NCBI RefSeq assembly: GCF_000021305.1
Contig: NC_011772.1
Coordinates: 1,402,001 to 1,466,000, forward strand
Origin: Bacillus cereus G9842
Lineage (GTDB): Bacteria; Bacillota; Bacilli; Bacillales; Bacillaceae_G
DNA: 64,000 bases
Direction of reading: 5' to 3'
Shown: piece by piece, positions 35,978 through 46,200 of the stretch
Position numbering within the stretch: position 1 is the stretch's first letter
Layout of the letters: each line of letters begins with the position of its first letter
The notes under the pieces: generated by a model
Told to the model about the DNA's origin: nothing
What the model saw: the letters and a program-made list of their open reading frames with translations, nothing else
Database searches by the model: none
Program-made: the position numbers and the translations under genes

Positions 35978-37456
35978 TTGGAAAAGGTAGATATTTTTAA
36001 AGATATTGCAGAACGAACAGGCGGTGATATTTATTTTGGAGTTGTAGGAGCTGTTCGAACAGGGAAATCAACATTCATTAAAAAATTTATGGAACTTGTA
36101 GTTATTCCAAATATTGAGAATGAGTCTGACCGTCAAAGAGCGCAGGATGAATTGCCTCAAAGTGCTGCTGGTCGTACAATTATGACGACGGAACCGAAGT
36201 TTGTTCCAAACCAAGCGGTTTCTATCGAAGTAGATGAAGGACTTGAAGTGAATATTCGATTAGTAGATTGTGTTGGATATACGGTTCCAGGAGCGAAGGG
36301 CTATGAGGATGAGAATGGCCCGCGCATGATTAATACCCCTTGGTATGAAGAACCTATTCCATTCCATGAAGCTGCAGAAATCGGCACGCGTAAAGTAATT
36401 CAAGAACATTCAACAATTGGTGTTGTAATTACAACAGATGGAACAATTGGTGAAATTCCAAGAAGAGATTATATAGAGGCAGAAGAACGCGTTGTAAATG
36501 AATTGAAAGAAGTAGGAAAACCTTTCATTATGATAATTAATACGGTACAGCCGTATCATCCAGATACAGAGCAATTACGCCAAAGTTTATCAGAAGAATA
36601 TGATATCCCGGTTATTGCAATGAGTGTGGAGAGTTTAAGAGAAACAGATGTATATAATGTACTTCGTGAAGCGCTATTTGAATTCCCTGTATTAGAAGTG
36701 AATGTGAACCTTCCGAGCTGGGTAATGGTGCTAAATGAAGGGCATTGGTTGCGTCAAAGTTATCAAGAAGCAGTTCAAGAAACTGTGAAGGATATAAAAC
36801 GTCTTCGTGATGTGGATCGGGTTGTTTGGCAGTTTAGTCAATATGAATTTATTGATCGAGCGAGCTTAGCTGGCATTGATATGGGGCAAGGTGTGGCGGA
36901 GATTGATTTATATGCGCCAGATGAATTATATGATCAGATTTTAAAAGAAGTAGTAGGGGTAGAAATTCGGGGGAAAGATCATTTATTGAAGCTTATGCTC
37001 GATTTATCTCATGCGAAAACAGAATACGACCAAGTCGCAGACGCACTGCGTATGGTTAAGCAAACAGGATATGGTGTAGCAGCGCCTGCGCTAGCAGATA
37101 TGAGCTTAGATGAGCCAGAAATTATTCGTCACGGTTCAAGGTTTGGTGTGAAGTTAAAAGCGGTAGCGCCATCCATTCATATGATTAAAGTAGATGTAGA
37201 GTCAACGTTTGAACCGATCATTGGTACTGAAAAGCAAAGTGAAGAATTAGTTCGTTATTTAATGCAAGATTTTGAAGATGACCCGTTATCAATTTGGAAT
37301 TCTGATATATTTGGACGTTCGCTTAGCTCAATTGTTCGAGAAGGAATTCAAGCGAAATTATCCTTAATGCCAGAAAACGCTAGATATAAATTAAAAGAAA
37401 CGCTAGAAAGAATTATTAATGAAGGATCTGGCGGATTAATTGCGATTATACTATAA
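35978..37456 (+). CDS. spoIVA: Stage IV sporulation protein A (SpoIVA)
   Basis: ATPase that polymerises on the forespore surface to make the basement layer of the spore coat. 492 residues, the same length as in B. subtilis. Walker A GAVRTGKST near residues 24-32, a TRAFAC-like GTPase fold with loss of GTP specificity, and the conserved C-terminal end GSGGLIAIIL needed for localisation. The start is TTG 35978 after GAGGGAGGGAATCAC. Monocistronic between terminators. Confidence 0.97.
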   Translation: MEKVDIFKDIAERTGGDIYFGVVGAVRTGKSTFIKKFMELVVIPNIENESDRQRAQDELPQSAAGRTIMTTEPKFVPNQAVSIEVDEGLEVNIRLVDCVGYTVPGAKGYEDENGPRMINTPWYEEPIPFHEAAEIGTRKVIQEHSTIGVVITTDGTIGEIPRRDYIEAEERVVNELKEVGKPFIMIINTVQPYHPDTEQLRQSLSEEYDIPVIAMSVESLRETDVYNVLREALFEFPVLEVNVNLPSWVMVLNEGHWLRQSYQEAVQETVKDIKRLRDVDRVVWQFSQYEFIDRASLAGIDMGQGVAEIDLYAPDELYDQILKEVVGVEIRGKDHLLKLMLDLSHAKTEYDQVADALRMVKQTGYGVAAPALADMSLDEPEIIRHGSRFGVKLKAVAPSIHMIKVDVESTFEPIIGTEKQSEELVRYLMQDFEDDPLSIWNSDIFGRSLSSIVREGIQAKLSLMPENARYKLKETLERIINEGSGGLIAIIL

Positions 37457-37459
37457 GAA

Positions 37460-37488
37460 AAATCCCTCTCATTGTAGAGGGATTTTTT
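37460..37488 (+). terminator. Terminator after spoIVA
   Basis: AAATCCCTCT pairs with AGAGGGATTT around 6 bases, with T run. Confidence 0.88.
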
Positions 37489-37603
37489 GTTTTTTTTTGA
37501 TTATAAAATAGAAAAATAAACAGTCATTATCTAATACATTGTTGTAAACTGTCAAGTTTCATCAGATTTTCACATTTTCACAGTAACAATTTCCTTAAAA
37601 ATA

Positions 37604-37630
37604 TTGAATTATAAAGGAGAATCGTATAAT
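37604..37630 (+). promoter_or_regulatory. Candidate hbs promoter
   Basis: TTGAAT and TATAAT with a 15-base spacer, shorter than ideal. A leader of about 120 bases would precede hbs. Confidence 0.45.
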
Positions 37631-37755
37631 ATAGGCGTTGATAATGATTTATCTACATCTTTGTAGTATAGAATTTGTAAAAATTGCCTACAAATGAAAG
37701 TAAGACTCATTTTATGATCATTATACAGTCTTATCTTTGGGAGGAGGTGAATGGC

Positions 37756-38028
37756 ATGAACAAGACAGATTTAATCAATGCTGTTGCAGAAGCAAGTTCC
37801 CTTTCTAAAAAGGACGCAACAAAAGCAGTAGACGCTGTTTTTGATTCTATCTTAGAAGCTTTAAAACAAGGTGATAAAGTACAACTGATCGGATTCGGTA
37901 ACTTCGAAGTTCGTGAGCGTGCGGCTCGTAAAGGTCGTAACCCACAAACAGGTGAGGAGATTGAAATCGCTGCAAGTAAAGTACCTGCATTCAAACCTGG
38001 TAAAGCGTTAAAAGATGCGGTTAAATAA
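37756..38028 (+). CDS. hbs: DNA-binding protein HU
   Basis: Abundant nucleoid protein, 90 residues. Full HU family pattern: [32 protein letters not shown] near 46-65, and [16 protein letters not shown] at the end. ATG 37756 follows GAGGAGGTGA, a very strong ribosome site; the frame open from 37684 is not needed. Sits between spoIVA and folE as in B. subtilis. Confidence 0.97.
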   Translation: MNKTDLINAVAEASSLSKKDATKAVDAVFDSILEALKQGDKVQLIGFGNFEVRERAARKGRNPQTGEEIEIAASKVPAFKPGKALKDAVK

Positions 38029-38047
38029 TCCTTACATATTAACAGGG

Positions 38048-38081
38048 AAGAAGAGTTTCCTTTTTGGGAACTCTTCTTTTT
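38048..38081 (+). terminator. Terminator after hbs
   Basis: AAGAAGAGTTTCC pairs with GGGAACTCTTCTT around 5 T, followed by T run. Confidence 0.88.
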
Positions 38082-38148
38082 GCTTTTAAAAACATAAATA
38101 TGCTAGAATGTGTTCGTATCACTTTTAGGTTTTCGGGAGGGCTAGCGG

Positions 38149-38718
38149 ATGGCAAAAGTTAATTTAGAACAAATTGAACATGCAGTACGCCTTATTTTAG
38201 AGGCGATTGGGGATGATCCAAATCGTGAGGGAGTACTTGATACACCAAAACGTGTTGCAAAAATGTACGCAGAAGTGTTCTCAGGTATGCATGAAGATCC
38301 GAAAGAGCATTTGCATAAAGTATTCGGAGAAGATCACGAAGAGCTTGTACTAGTAAAAGATATACCATTTTATTCGATGTGTGAGCATCATTTAGTTCCA
38401 TTCTATGGAGTTGCTCACGTTGCATATATTCCGCAAGGTGGAAAGGTGACAGGGTTAAGTAAATTAGCTCGTACTGTAGATACAATTGCACGTCGTCCAC
38501 AACTGCAAGAACGTATTACATCAACAGTAGCGAACTCTATTATGGAAGTATTAGAGCCTCATGGTGTAATGGTAGTAGTAGAAGCAGAACATATGTGTAT
38601 GACGATGCGTGGTGTGAAAAAACCAGGTGCGAAAACAGTAACGACAGCAGTGCGTGGTGTGCTTGAAAATGATGCTGCAGCGCGCAGTGAAATTTTATCG
38701 TTTATTAAAACGAAGTAA
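38149..38718 (+). CDS. folE: GTP cyclohydrolase I
   Basis: Converts GTP to dihydroneopterin triphosphate, the first step of folate synthesis. 189 residues. Zinc ligands are in MCEHHLVPF and [18 protein letters not shown] and RPQLQERIT are also typical. ATG 38149 follows GGGAGGGCTAGCGG. In B. subtilis this gene (mtrA) is followed by mtrB for the TRAP protein; here no mtrB is present before hepS. Confidence 0.96.
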   Translation: MAKVNLEQIEHAVRLILEAIGDDPNREGVLDTPKRVAKMYAEVFSGMHEDPKEHLHKVFGEDHEELVLVKDIPFYSMCEHHLVPFYGVAHVAYIPQGGKVTGLSKLARTVDTIARRPQLQERITSTVANSIMEVLEPHGVMVVVEAEHMCMTMRGVKKPGAKTVTTAVRGVLENDAAARSEILSFIKTK

Positions 38719-38750
38719 AGAAAAGCGGGAAACTGCTTTTCTTTTTTTTT
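38717..38750 (+). terminator. Terminator after folE
   Basis: AAAGAAAAGC pairs with GCTTTTCTTT over 8 bases, followed by nine T. Confidence 0.85.
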
Positions 38751-38901
38751 TTAGTAAATAAATGATATAGTTTTAGCTAGACAGAGTGAGATTAGAAAAA
38801 TTGCTTACATGAATGGTAGGTGTAGCCAAGTTTTGGTTATAGAAAATAGAGTGTATGTGTTATAATAAGTTTTATGAATTAGAAAACAAGGGTGATTTTT
38901 T

Positions 38902-39636
38902 GTGTGTGACATCTACGGAGGGTATGCGGGTATAAAAGAGAAATTGATGGAGAAATTACGCCATCCTTATTTTATAAACTATATTGAAGAACCATTTATT
39001 GATGAAGAAAAGATAGCATTGTTATATGGTGCTTTAAAGAGTGCAAACTTACATATAGAACAAATTGAGCATTACGTAGTAACGATTATGCTTGTGCAAA
39101 TTGCGCTTGATACGCATGAAAAGGTATCAAATAAAGCAGGCGAGGAAGCGATTGAATCGCATAAATGTCGTCAATTAACAGTACTTGCAGGCGATTACTA
39201 TAGTGGACTATATTATTATTTATTGTCTATGAATCGTGATATTGTTTTAATTCGTGCACTTGCTGAAGGAATTAAAGAGATAAATGAACACAAAATTATG
39301 TTATACCAAAAAGCGCATGAAACGACGGATGACATAATGAAAAGCGTAGTAACGATTGAGTCTGCGCTCCTTCAAAAAACATGTGATCATTTTCAATTAT
39401 CACATTGGAAGCCATTTATCACATACGTATTAGGTGGAAATCGTCTTCAAAAAGAAATTCAATTGTATGCTGATAAACAACATTCACCTGTTTTTCAAGC
39501 GATGCAAGATGCTTTAGGGGATAAAGCAGAAGTAGTGATTAATAGTTGGATGATGGAATTGAGAAAGAAAGAAAAACAATTTTTAGAAAATCACATAGAC
39601 ATTAATGAAATAAATTCTGTGTTAAGGGATAAATAG
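38902..39636 (+). CDS. hepS: Heptaprenyl diphosphate synthase component 1 (HepS)
   Basis: Non-catalytic subunit of the two-part synthase that makes the C35 side chain of menaquinone-7. 244 residues, helical. Place before menG and hepT, and phrases such as [16 protein letters not shown] and [15 protein letters not shown], identify it. GTG 38902 follows AGGGTGATTTTTT. It forms hepS-menG-hepT, with short gaps. Confidence 0.93.
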
Positions 39637-39674
39637 AAGACATAAGCAATTTTACATTGGAAGAAGGTACGAGC

Positions 39675-40388
39675 ATGCAACAATCAAAAGAAGAAAGAGT
39701 ACATGACGTATTTGAAAAGATTTCTGATAAATACGATGTGATGAATTCTGTAATTAGTTTTCAAAGACATAAAGCGTGGCGTAAAGAAACGATGCGAATT
39801 ATGGATGTACAACCAGGTAGTCAAGCGCTTGATGTATGCTGTGGAACCGCAGATTGGACAATTGCGCTAGCTGGAGCGGTAGGTGAACAAGGAAAGGTTG
39901 TTGGCTTAGACTTCAGTGAAAATATGTTATCTGTCGGTAAGCAAAAGGTAGAGGCGTTACAATTAAAACAAGTAGAACTTCTACATGGGAATGCAATGGA
40001 ACTTCCATTTGAAGATAATACGTTTGATTATGTGACGATTGGGTTTGGTTTACGTAACGTACCGGATTATATGCACGTATTAAAAGAAATGACACGTGTA
40101 GTAAAACCAGGTGGAAAAGTAATCTGTTTAGAAACATCTCAACCAACAATGATTGGTTTTCGACAAGGGTATATTTTATACTTTAAATATATCATGCCGT
40201 TATTTGGAAAGATGTTTGCGAAAAGTTATAAAGAATATTCATGGCTTCAAGAATCTGCTAGTACGTTCCCAGGGATGAAAGAACTGGCTCAAATGTTTGA
40301 GCAAGCTGGACTTGAACGTGTGCAAGTAAAACCATTTACTTTTGGGGTAGCAGCGATGCATTTAGGTATTAAACCAGAATCAAAATAG
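39675..40388 (+). CDS. menG: Demethylmenaquinone methyltransferase
   Basis: SAM-dependent methylation of demethylmenaquinone, the last step of menaquinone synthesis. 237 residues. Motifs [11 protein letters not shown], the SAM loop [11 protein letters not shown] near 48-58, and [12 protein letters not shown] 39675 follows GAAGAAGGTACGAGC; an in-frame start at 39657 has no better site. Supplies quinone used by QcrABC encoded later in the window. Confidence 0.95.
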
Positions 40389-40419
40389 AAAAAAGAAGTT
40401 TTAGGTTAAGGTGAACAAT

Positions 40420-41382
40420 ATGAAGTTACAACTTATGTACTCTTTTTTACGATCGGATATTAATGTGATAGAAAAAGAATTAAAAAAGACAGTCGCTTCT
40501 GAACAGCCATTAGTAGAAGAGGCAGCATTACAGCTTATTGAAGCTGGTGGGAAGCGAATTCGTCCTGTATTTGTGTTGCTTGCAGGGAAATTTGGAGATT
40601 ATAAGTTAGATGCAATTAAGCATGTTGCTGTTGCGTTAGAACTTATTCATATGGCTTCTCTTGTTCACGATGATGTTATTGATGCTGCATTTTTACGACG
40701 CGGCAGTGCGACTGTGAATGCAAAATGGGGAGATCGTATTGCGATGTATACAGGGGACTATCTGTTCGCTAAGTCTCTTGAATGTATAACAAATATCGAA
40801 ATTCCAGAGGCACATCAAGCGTTATCGCATACTATTTTAGAAGTCTGTAAAGGTGAAATTGAACAAATTAAAGATAAATACAATTATGACCAAAATTTAA
40901 GAACGTATTTAAGAAGAATAAAGCGAAAAACAGCATTATTAATTGCCGCGAGTTGTCAATTGGGAGCGATTGCTGCTGGTGCTAATCGTGATACGGTAAA
41001 TCGTCTATTTTGGTATGGGTATTTTGTAGGAATGTCTTATCAAATTATTGATGACATTTTAGACTTCGTTTCTACAGAAGAGAAACTTGGAAAACCTGCT
41101 GGTGGAGATTTACTACAAGGGAATATTACACTTCCTGCTTTATATGCGATGGAAGATCCCGTACTTCGTCAGAAAATCACATCTGTACATGAAAATTCAA
41201 CAGCAAGTGAAATGCAAGAAATTATTGATGCTGTAAAAAATAGTACAGCAATTGATCAAGCATTTGCGTTTAGTGAACGTTATTTACATAAAGCTTTAGA
41301 AATAATAAAACCACTCCCACGTGGACAAGCAAAGTACGCATTACAAAATGTTGCAAAGTATATTGGAAAACGAAAATTTTAA
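40420..41382 (+). CDS. hepT: Heptaprenyl diphosphate synthase component 2 (HepT)
   Basis: Catalytic prenyltransferase subunit, 320 residues. First aspartate-rich motif HDDVID (about 82-87) and second IIDDILDF (about 208-215); GGKRIRP near 46-52 binds diphosphate. ATG 40420 gives MKLQLMYSFL, like the characterised Geobacillus enzyme, and follows AAGGTGAAC. Partner HepS is encoded two genes upstream. Confidence 0.95.
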   Translation: MKLQLMYSFLRSDINVIEKELKKTVASEQPLVEEAALQLIEAGGKRIRPVFVLLAGKFGDYKLDAIKHVAVALELIHMASLVHDDVIDAAFLRRGSATVNAKWGDRIAMYTGDYLFAKSLECITNIEIPEAHQALSHTILEVCKGEIEQIKDKYNYDQNLRTYLRRIKRKTALLIAASCQLGAIAAGANRDTVNRLFWYGYFVGMSYQIIDDILDFVSTEEKLGKPAGGDLLQGNITLPALYAMEDPVLRQKITSVHENSTASEMQEIIDAVKNSTAIDQAFAFSERYLHKALEIIKPLPRGQAKYALQNVAKYIGKRKF

Positions 41383-41506
41383 TGTTTATTCTAAAAAATA
41401 AAATAATCTCTCTATTTCAAAACTATTGCACAATTGTGATAAGGGTGATAATATGTGTGTGGGGATATACAATTACATACATAATTCAGAAGTGGAGAGA
41501 TTTTTT

Positions 41507-41953
41507 ATGGAAAAAACATTTCTAATGGTAAAACCAGACGGTGTACAACGTGCCTTCATTGGGGAAATTGTAGCTCGTTTTGAGAAAAAAGGCTTTCAAT
41601 TAGTTGGTGCAAAATTAATGCAAGTCACTCCGGAAATTGCTGGACAACACTACGCTGAGCATAAGGAAAAACCTTTCTTTGGTGAGTTAGTAGACTTTAT
41701 TACATCTGGACCTGTGTTCGCAATGGTATGGCAAGGTGAAGGTGTAGTAGATACAGCGCGTAACATGATGGGGAAAACAAGACCACATGAAGCAGCTCCT
41801 GGAACAATTCGTGGAGATTTCGGTGTAACTGTTGCGAAAAACATTATCCATGGTTCTGATTCTTTAGAAAGCGCAGAGCGCGAGATTGCTATTTTCTTTA
41901 AAGAAGAAGAATTAGTTGACTACTCAAAATTAATGAATGAATGGATTTACTAA
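41507..41953 (+). CDS. ndk: Nucleoside diphosphate kinase
   Basis: Transfers gamma-phosphate between nucleoside triphosphates and diphosphates. 148 residues. Catalytic histidine in NIIHGSDS (about 112-119). ATG 41507 gives the universal start [12 protein letters not shown]; the longer frame from 41426 is not supported. A strong terminator follows. Confidence 0.97.
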   Translation: MEKTFLMVKPDGVQRAFIGEIVARFEKKGFQLVGAKLMQVTPEIAGQHYAEHKEKPFFGELVDFITSGPVFAMVWQGEGVVDTARNMMGKTRPHEAAPGTIRGDFGVTVAKNIIHGSDSLESAEREIAIFFKEEELVDYSKLMNEWIY

Positions 41954-42000
41954 TTATTTTGAAATAATTTGTAAACGCTTTAATCACTGTGATAATAGTA

Positions 42001-42043
42001 AAAAGTGCAAGAAGAATAGGGGTATTCTTCTTGCACTTTTTTT
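42001..42043 (+). terminator. Terminator after ndk
   Basis: An 18-base perfect stem AAAAGTGCAAGAAGAATA with its complement over GGGG, then T run. Confidence 0.93.
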
Positions 42044-42136
42044 ATTTTCAATTAGTTACGAAGTTTGAGCTGTTATGATATATTGATATTTAAATTAGGC
42101 CTATCGGAAATATAGAATAAGAAAATGGTCGATATA

Positions 42137-42145
42137 TGATATAAT
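42137..42145 (+). promoter_or_regulatory. Extended -10 promoter for aroC
   Basis: TGATATAAT (extended -10) about 70 bases upstream of aroC; no good -35 seen. Confidence 0.45.
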
Positions 42146-42217
42146 TTCTTTAATATTTTTAGAATGATAAAAGTTAATATAGTGAGATAAATACATATAC
42201 GAAAAGAGGAATAACGT

Positions 42218-43390
42218 ATGCGATATATTACAGCTGGTGAATCTCATGGTCCGCAACTTACAACAATTATAGAGGGTGTTCCAGCAGGATTGTCTTTAGT
42301 AGCGGATGATATAAACGAAGAGTTAGCTAGAAGGCAAAAGGGGTATGGGCGTGGTAGACGCATGCAAATTGAAACGGATCAAGTGCAAATTTTAAGTGGT
42401 GTTAGACATGGAGAAACATTAGGTTCCCCTATTGCACTCGTTGTTGAAAATCGTGATTTTGCCCATTGGATAAAAGTTATGGGTGCAGAACCTTTAACGA
42501 AACAAGAAGAAAAAGAGATGAAAAGGAAAGTGACAAAACCAAGGCCTGGGCATGCTGATTTAAATGGTGCAATTAAATATGGTCATAGAGATATGAGGAA
42601 TGTACTGGAACGTTCGTCAGCGCGCGAAACGACGGTGCGTGTTGCTGCTGGTGCGGTTGCTAAAAAGGTGTTAGCAGAACTTGGTATTGAAGTGGCGGGC
42701 CATGTAATTGAAATTGGCGGTGTACAAGCTAAGGAGGTTACGTATAGTTCAATTGAAGAATTAAAGAGTATTACAGAAGCATCTCCTGTACGTTGCTTAG
42801 ATGACGAAGCTGGTAACCAAATGATGAAAGCGATTGATGATGCGAAAGCAAATGGTGATTCAATTGGTGGAATCGTTGAAGTAATTGTGGAAGGAATGCC
42901 AATTGGAGTAGGTAGCTACGTGCATTATGATCGAAAACTGGATGCGAAATTAGCAGCTGCAATTATGAGTATTAATGCTTTTAAAGGTGTCGAGATTGGA
43001 ATTGGTTTTGAAGCAGCGCATAGACCGGGAAGTGAAGTTCATGATGAAATTCTATGGAATGAGGAGCATGGATATACAAAAAGAACAAATAATGCAGGTG
43101 GATTGGAAGGTGGTATGACGACTGGAATGCCAATTGTTGTGCGCGGTGTGATGAAACCGATACCTACACTTTATAAACCTCTTCAAAGTGTAGATATTGA
43201 TACGAAAGAGCCTTTTACAGCGAGCATTGAACGTTCAGATAGTTGTGCAGTACCAGCAGCTAGTGTCGTTGCAGAAGCGGTTGTGGCTTGGGAATTAGCA
43301 ACAGCTTTAATAGAACAATTCGGATTAGATCGTATGGAACTGATTCGTGAAAATATTGAGAAACATAATGAATATGCGAGGGGATTTTAA
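42218..43390 (+). CDS. aroC: Chorismate synthase
   Basis: Makes chorismate from 5-enolpyruvylshikimate 3-phosphate with reduced FMN. 390 residues. Begins [12 protein letters not shown]; contains [21 protein letters not shown] and RSSARETT, and the end [17 protein letters not shown] 42218 follows AAAGAGGAATAACGT. Its stop overlaps the start of aroB. In B. subtilis this gene is called aroF. Confidence 0.96.
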   Translation: MRYITAGESHGPQLTTIIEGVPAGLSLVADDINEELARRQKGYGRGRRMQIETDQVQILSGVRHGETLGSPIALVVENRDFAHWIKVMGAEPLTKQEEKEMKRKVTKPRPGHADLNGAIKYGHRDMRNVLERSSARETTVRVAAGAVAKKVLAELGIEVAGHVIEIGGVQAKEVTYSSIEELKSITEASPVRCLDDEAGNQMMKAIDDAKANGDSIGGIVEVIVEGMPIGVGSYVHYDRKLDAKLAAAIMSINAFKGVEIGIGFEAAHRPGSEVHDEILWNEEHGYTKRTNNAGGLEGGMTTGMPIVVRGVMKPIPTLYKPLQSVDIDTKEPFTASIERSDSCAVPAASVVAEAVVAWELATALIEQFGLDRMELIRENIEKHNEYARGF

Positions 43391-44475
43391 TGGGAAACAT
43401 ACATATTCAAACGAAATCAAAAGAATATGATGTACATGTTGGTAAAGAAGCGTTGTCACACTTAACAATGATCGTTCAAAATATGCAGCCAGCTGTATCT
43501 AACGTAATGATCATTTCAGATGAAGCTGTTGCATCACTACATTTACAGACAGTTATCGATGCATTACAAGTGGAGCAGGACGTGTTTTCGTTTGTTGTAC
43601 CAAGTGGCGAAAAAGAGAAGTCTTTCGAAAATTTCTATGCGGCTCATACGTCAGCTCTTGAAAATAAATTAGATAGAAATTCTTTAATTCTTGCACTGGG
43701 AGGCGGAATGATTGGAGATTTAGCTGGTTTTGTTGCTGCATCGTTTATGCGTGGTATTCGCTTTGTGCAGGTTCCGACGACTTTATTAGCGCACGATAGC
43801 GCAGTAGGTGGGAAAGTAGCGATTAATCATCCGTTAGGTAAAAATATGATTGGTGCATTCCATCAGCCAGAAGCAGTTGTATATCATACACCGTTTTTAC
43901 AGTCTCTTCCTAAAAAAGAGTGGCGTTCAGGTTATGCAGAGGTGATAAAGCATGCTCTTATTGGTGATGTGGAGCTATATCATTGGTTAAAAGAAGAAGT
44001 GCAAACATTAGCGGATCTTCGTGATGAGAAGTTAATCCATATATTAACGAAGGCGATTCCTGTAAAGGCAAATGTTGTATCACAAGATGAAACAGAGAAG
44101 GGTGTACGTGCCCATTTGAACTTTGGACATACGTTAGGACATGCTCTTGAAAAAGAGCTAGGGTATGGAAATATTACTCACGGTGACGGCGTAGCGGTTG
44201 GAATGTTATTCGCCATATTTTTAAGTGAGCAAGTGTACAAGGTTAATCTTGCTTATGAAGATATGAAGCAGTGGTTCTTGAAATACGGCTATCCAAAAAT
44301 GCCAAGAGATTTGAATGTAGAGCGCCTCGTTCAATTGATGAAACAAGATAAGAAAGCAAATGCAGGAGCAATTCATATGGTGCTTATGCAGGAATATGGG
44401 GTAGTGAATGTCGTATCTATTTCAGATGAGACTGTTCATATTGCGTTAGAGGCATTTCAAAAAGATATGGTTTAA
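43390..44475 (+). CDS. aroB: 3-dehydroquinate synthase
   Basis: Second step of the shikimate pathway, NAD dependent. 361 residues. GEKEKSF, LALGGGMIGDLAGF, PTTLLAHDSAVGGKVAINH and HGDGVAVGM are visible; the last carries a zinc-ligand histidine. ATG 43390 overlaps the aroC stop (TAATG). No aroH follows, unlike B. subtilis; hisC comes next after 130 bases. Confidence 0.96.
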   Translation: MGNIHIQTKSKEYDVHVGKEALSHLTMIVQNMQPAVSNVMIISDEAVASLHLQTVIDALQVEQDVFSFVVPSGEKEKSFENFYAAHTSALENKLDRNSLILALGGGMIGDLAGFVAASFMRGIRFVQVPTTLLAHDSAVGGKVAINHPLGKNMIGAFHQPEAVVYHTPFLQSLPKKEWRSGYAEVIKHALIGDVELYHWLKEEVQTLADLRDEKLIHILTKAIPVKANVVSQDETEKGVRAHLNFGHTLGHALEKELGYGNITHGDGVAVGMLFAIFLSEQVYKVNLAYEDMKQWFLKYGYPKMPRDLNVERLVQLMKQDKKANAGAIHMVLMQEYGVVNVVSISDETVHIALEAFQKDMV

Positions 44476-44607
44476 AATGATAGCGAAGTGTTGTGAAGTG
44501 CTCATTTAGAGGTATTCTCGTAATAGTGACGGTTATGATAAAAGATTACAGTAAGGGGCTATAACTGTATTGTAATCAAATTGAATGAAATGACTGGGGG
44601 AAGAAAA

Positions 44608-45720
44608 ATGAGAGTGAAAGAGCAATTGTTAACTTTGAGAGCGTATGTACCTGGGAAAAACATTGAAGAAGTAAAAAGGGAATATGGATTATCGAAAATT
44701 GTGAAATTAGCATCGAACGAAAATCCATTCGGTTGCTCAGCGCGTGTGACAGAAGCATTAACTTCTTTAGCGAGCCAATATGCCCTTTATCCAGATGGAT
44801 ATGCCTTTGAACTTCGGACAAAAGTAGCGGAACATTTAGGTGTAAAAGCAGAACAACTACTATTTGGTAGTGGATTAGATGAAGTCATTCAAATGATTAG
44901 CCGAGCGTTACTACATGAAAGAACAAACGTTGTAATGGCGAATCCTACGTTTTCACAATATCATCACCATGCTGTTATTGAAGGAGCAGAAGTTCGTGAA
45001 GTATCACTTAAAGATGGTATTCACGATTTAGATGCAATGCTAGAGCAAGTAGATGATAAAACGAAAATTGTATGGATTTGTAATCCGAATAATCCGACAG
45101 GTACATATGTTGAGAAACAAAAATTACTTTCATTTTTAGAATCGGTTCCTAAGTCGGCTCTCGTTATTATGGACGAAGCATATTATGAATACGCGGAAGC
45201 AGAAGACTATCCGCAAACATTACCACTTCTTGAAAAGTATGAAAATCTTATGGTTTTACGCACGTTTTCAAAAGCATATGGTTTAGCTGCTTTTCGTATT
45301 GGATATGCGATTGGGGATGCGAAGTTAATCGGACAGCTAGAAGTAGCAAGGTTACCATTCAATACATCAACTGTAGCGCAATCTGTAGCACTCGCTGCAT
45401 TAGAAGATCAAGCCTTTTTACAAGATTGTGTGAAAAAGAATGCTGAAGGTCTAAATCAGTATTATGCATTTTGTAAAGAATATAACGTATTCTATTATCC
45501 ATCTCAAACAAATTTCATTTTCTTAAAACTTGGTATACCGGGTAATGAAGCTTTCGAACGATTAATGAAAAAAGGATATATCGTTCGTTCTGGTGCTGCA
45601 TTTGGTATCGATGATGGTATTCGTATTACTGTCGGTTTGAAAGAAGAAAATGATGAAATTATAGAGTTGCTGAAAGAGCTTGTAAATGAGCAAGTACAGA
45701 AAGAAGAAACATATTCTTAA
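44608..45720 (+). CDS. hisC: Histidinol-phosphate / aromatic aminotransferase HisC
   Basis: PLP-dependent aminotransferase, 370 residues. PLP lysine in TFSKAYGLAAFRIGYA near residue 230; CNPNNPTGTYV and MDEAYYEY are typical. Placed with aroC and aroB, so it probably also serves tyrosine and phenylalanine synthesis. ATG 44608 follows GGGGGAAGAAAA; the longer frame begins with a TTG at 44581 that lacks a site. Many B. cereus group strains carry a second hisC elsewhere (from memory). Confidence 0.93.
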   Translation: MRVKEQLLTLRAYVPGKNIEEVKREYGLSKIVKLASNENPFGCSARVTEALTSLASQYALYPDGYAFELRTKVAEHLGVKAEQLLFGSGLDEVIQMISRALLHERTNVVMANPTFSQYHHHAVIEGAEVREVSLKDGIHDLDAMLEQVDDKTKIVWICNPNNPTGTYVEKQKLLSFLESVPKSALVIMDEAYYEYAEAEDYPQTLPLLEKYENLMVLRTFSKAYGLAAFRIGYAIGDAKLIGQLEVARLPFNTSTVAQSVALAALEDQAFLQDCVKKNAEGLNQYYAFCKEYNVFYYPSQTNFIFLKLGIPGNEAFERLMKKGYIVRSGAAFGIDDGIRITVGLKEENDEIIELLKELVNEQVQKEETYS

Positions 45721-45729
45721 GAGATTGTG

Positions 45730-45756
45730 AAGGCTCCTATTATAGGAGCCTTTTTT
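45730..45756 (+). terminator. Terminator after hisC
   Basis: AAGGCTCCTAT pairs with ATAGGAGCCTT over one base, with T run. Confidence 0.9.
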
Positions 45757-46001
45757 ATCGTATTAAAAATAAAGGTTGAAGACTGGTAATTAAGTTGTTC
45801 TGTAAATCACGGTTTGTATGGCTTGATAATTAGTGAGAGAAGTTATTTGCACGGTCATAAAAGAAAGCGGTACAATAGAAGATGATGATAAGGTATCGGT
45901 GTCATATCCGAACCTTTTGAACAATTACCTACTCTGTAAGAAGAAGTATAAGAAGAAGCATGCTCATTCTAAAGGTTGCGTTCTAACAGTGAGTTGCTTA
46001 T
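45757..46001 (+). other. Gene-free stretch between hisC and the repeat
   Basis: About 245 bases with no gene or promoter that I can support. TACAATAGA at 45872 may be a weak -10. The repeat element follows directly. Confidence 0.4.
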
Positions 46002-46157
46002 GATAAAGTGAAACTTTAATCAGTGGGGGGATGTTTATCCCCCGCTGATTATTAGTTGAACCAATCGGGCTTTTACGGGCAGTTGATCCCCAAACTAATT
46101 TCTTTGCCTTAGCTGAATTTTGAGGTGGGGGTCTTACTGCCCGTTAATAGCGGGGTA
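46002..46157 (+). repeat. Structured interspersed repeat, bcr1-like, full length
   Basis: About 155 bases from GATAAAGTGAAAC to AGCGGGGTAAA. It folds into two hairpins: AATCAGTGGGGGGAT with ATCCCCCGCTGATT (46018-46050), and ACGGGCAGT (46075-46083) with ACTGCCCGT (46136-46144), helped by GATCCCC/GGGGGTC. Both ends recur, inverted, in the short copy at 62077-62118. Size, structure and TTTAT-like ends fit the bcr1 repeat of the B. cereus group (from memory). It ends 43 bases before ypiA. Confidence 0.75.
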
Positions 46158-46200
46158 AATGAACAGAAGAGAATATTTTTTAGAATTAAAGGAGACGTTT

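Noticed and set aside
44525..44607. GATTAC/GTAATC and ACAGT/ACTGT pairing before hisC, considered as a regulatory leader
   Set aside because: The stem is interrupted and there is no terminator or T-box motif; too weak to call.
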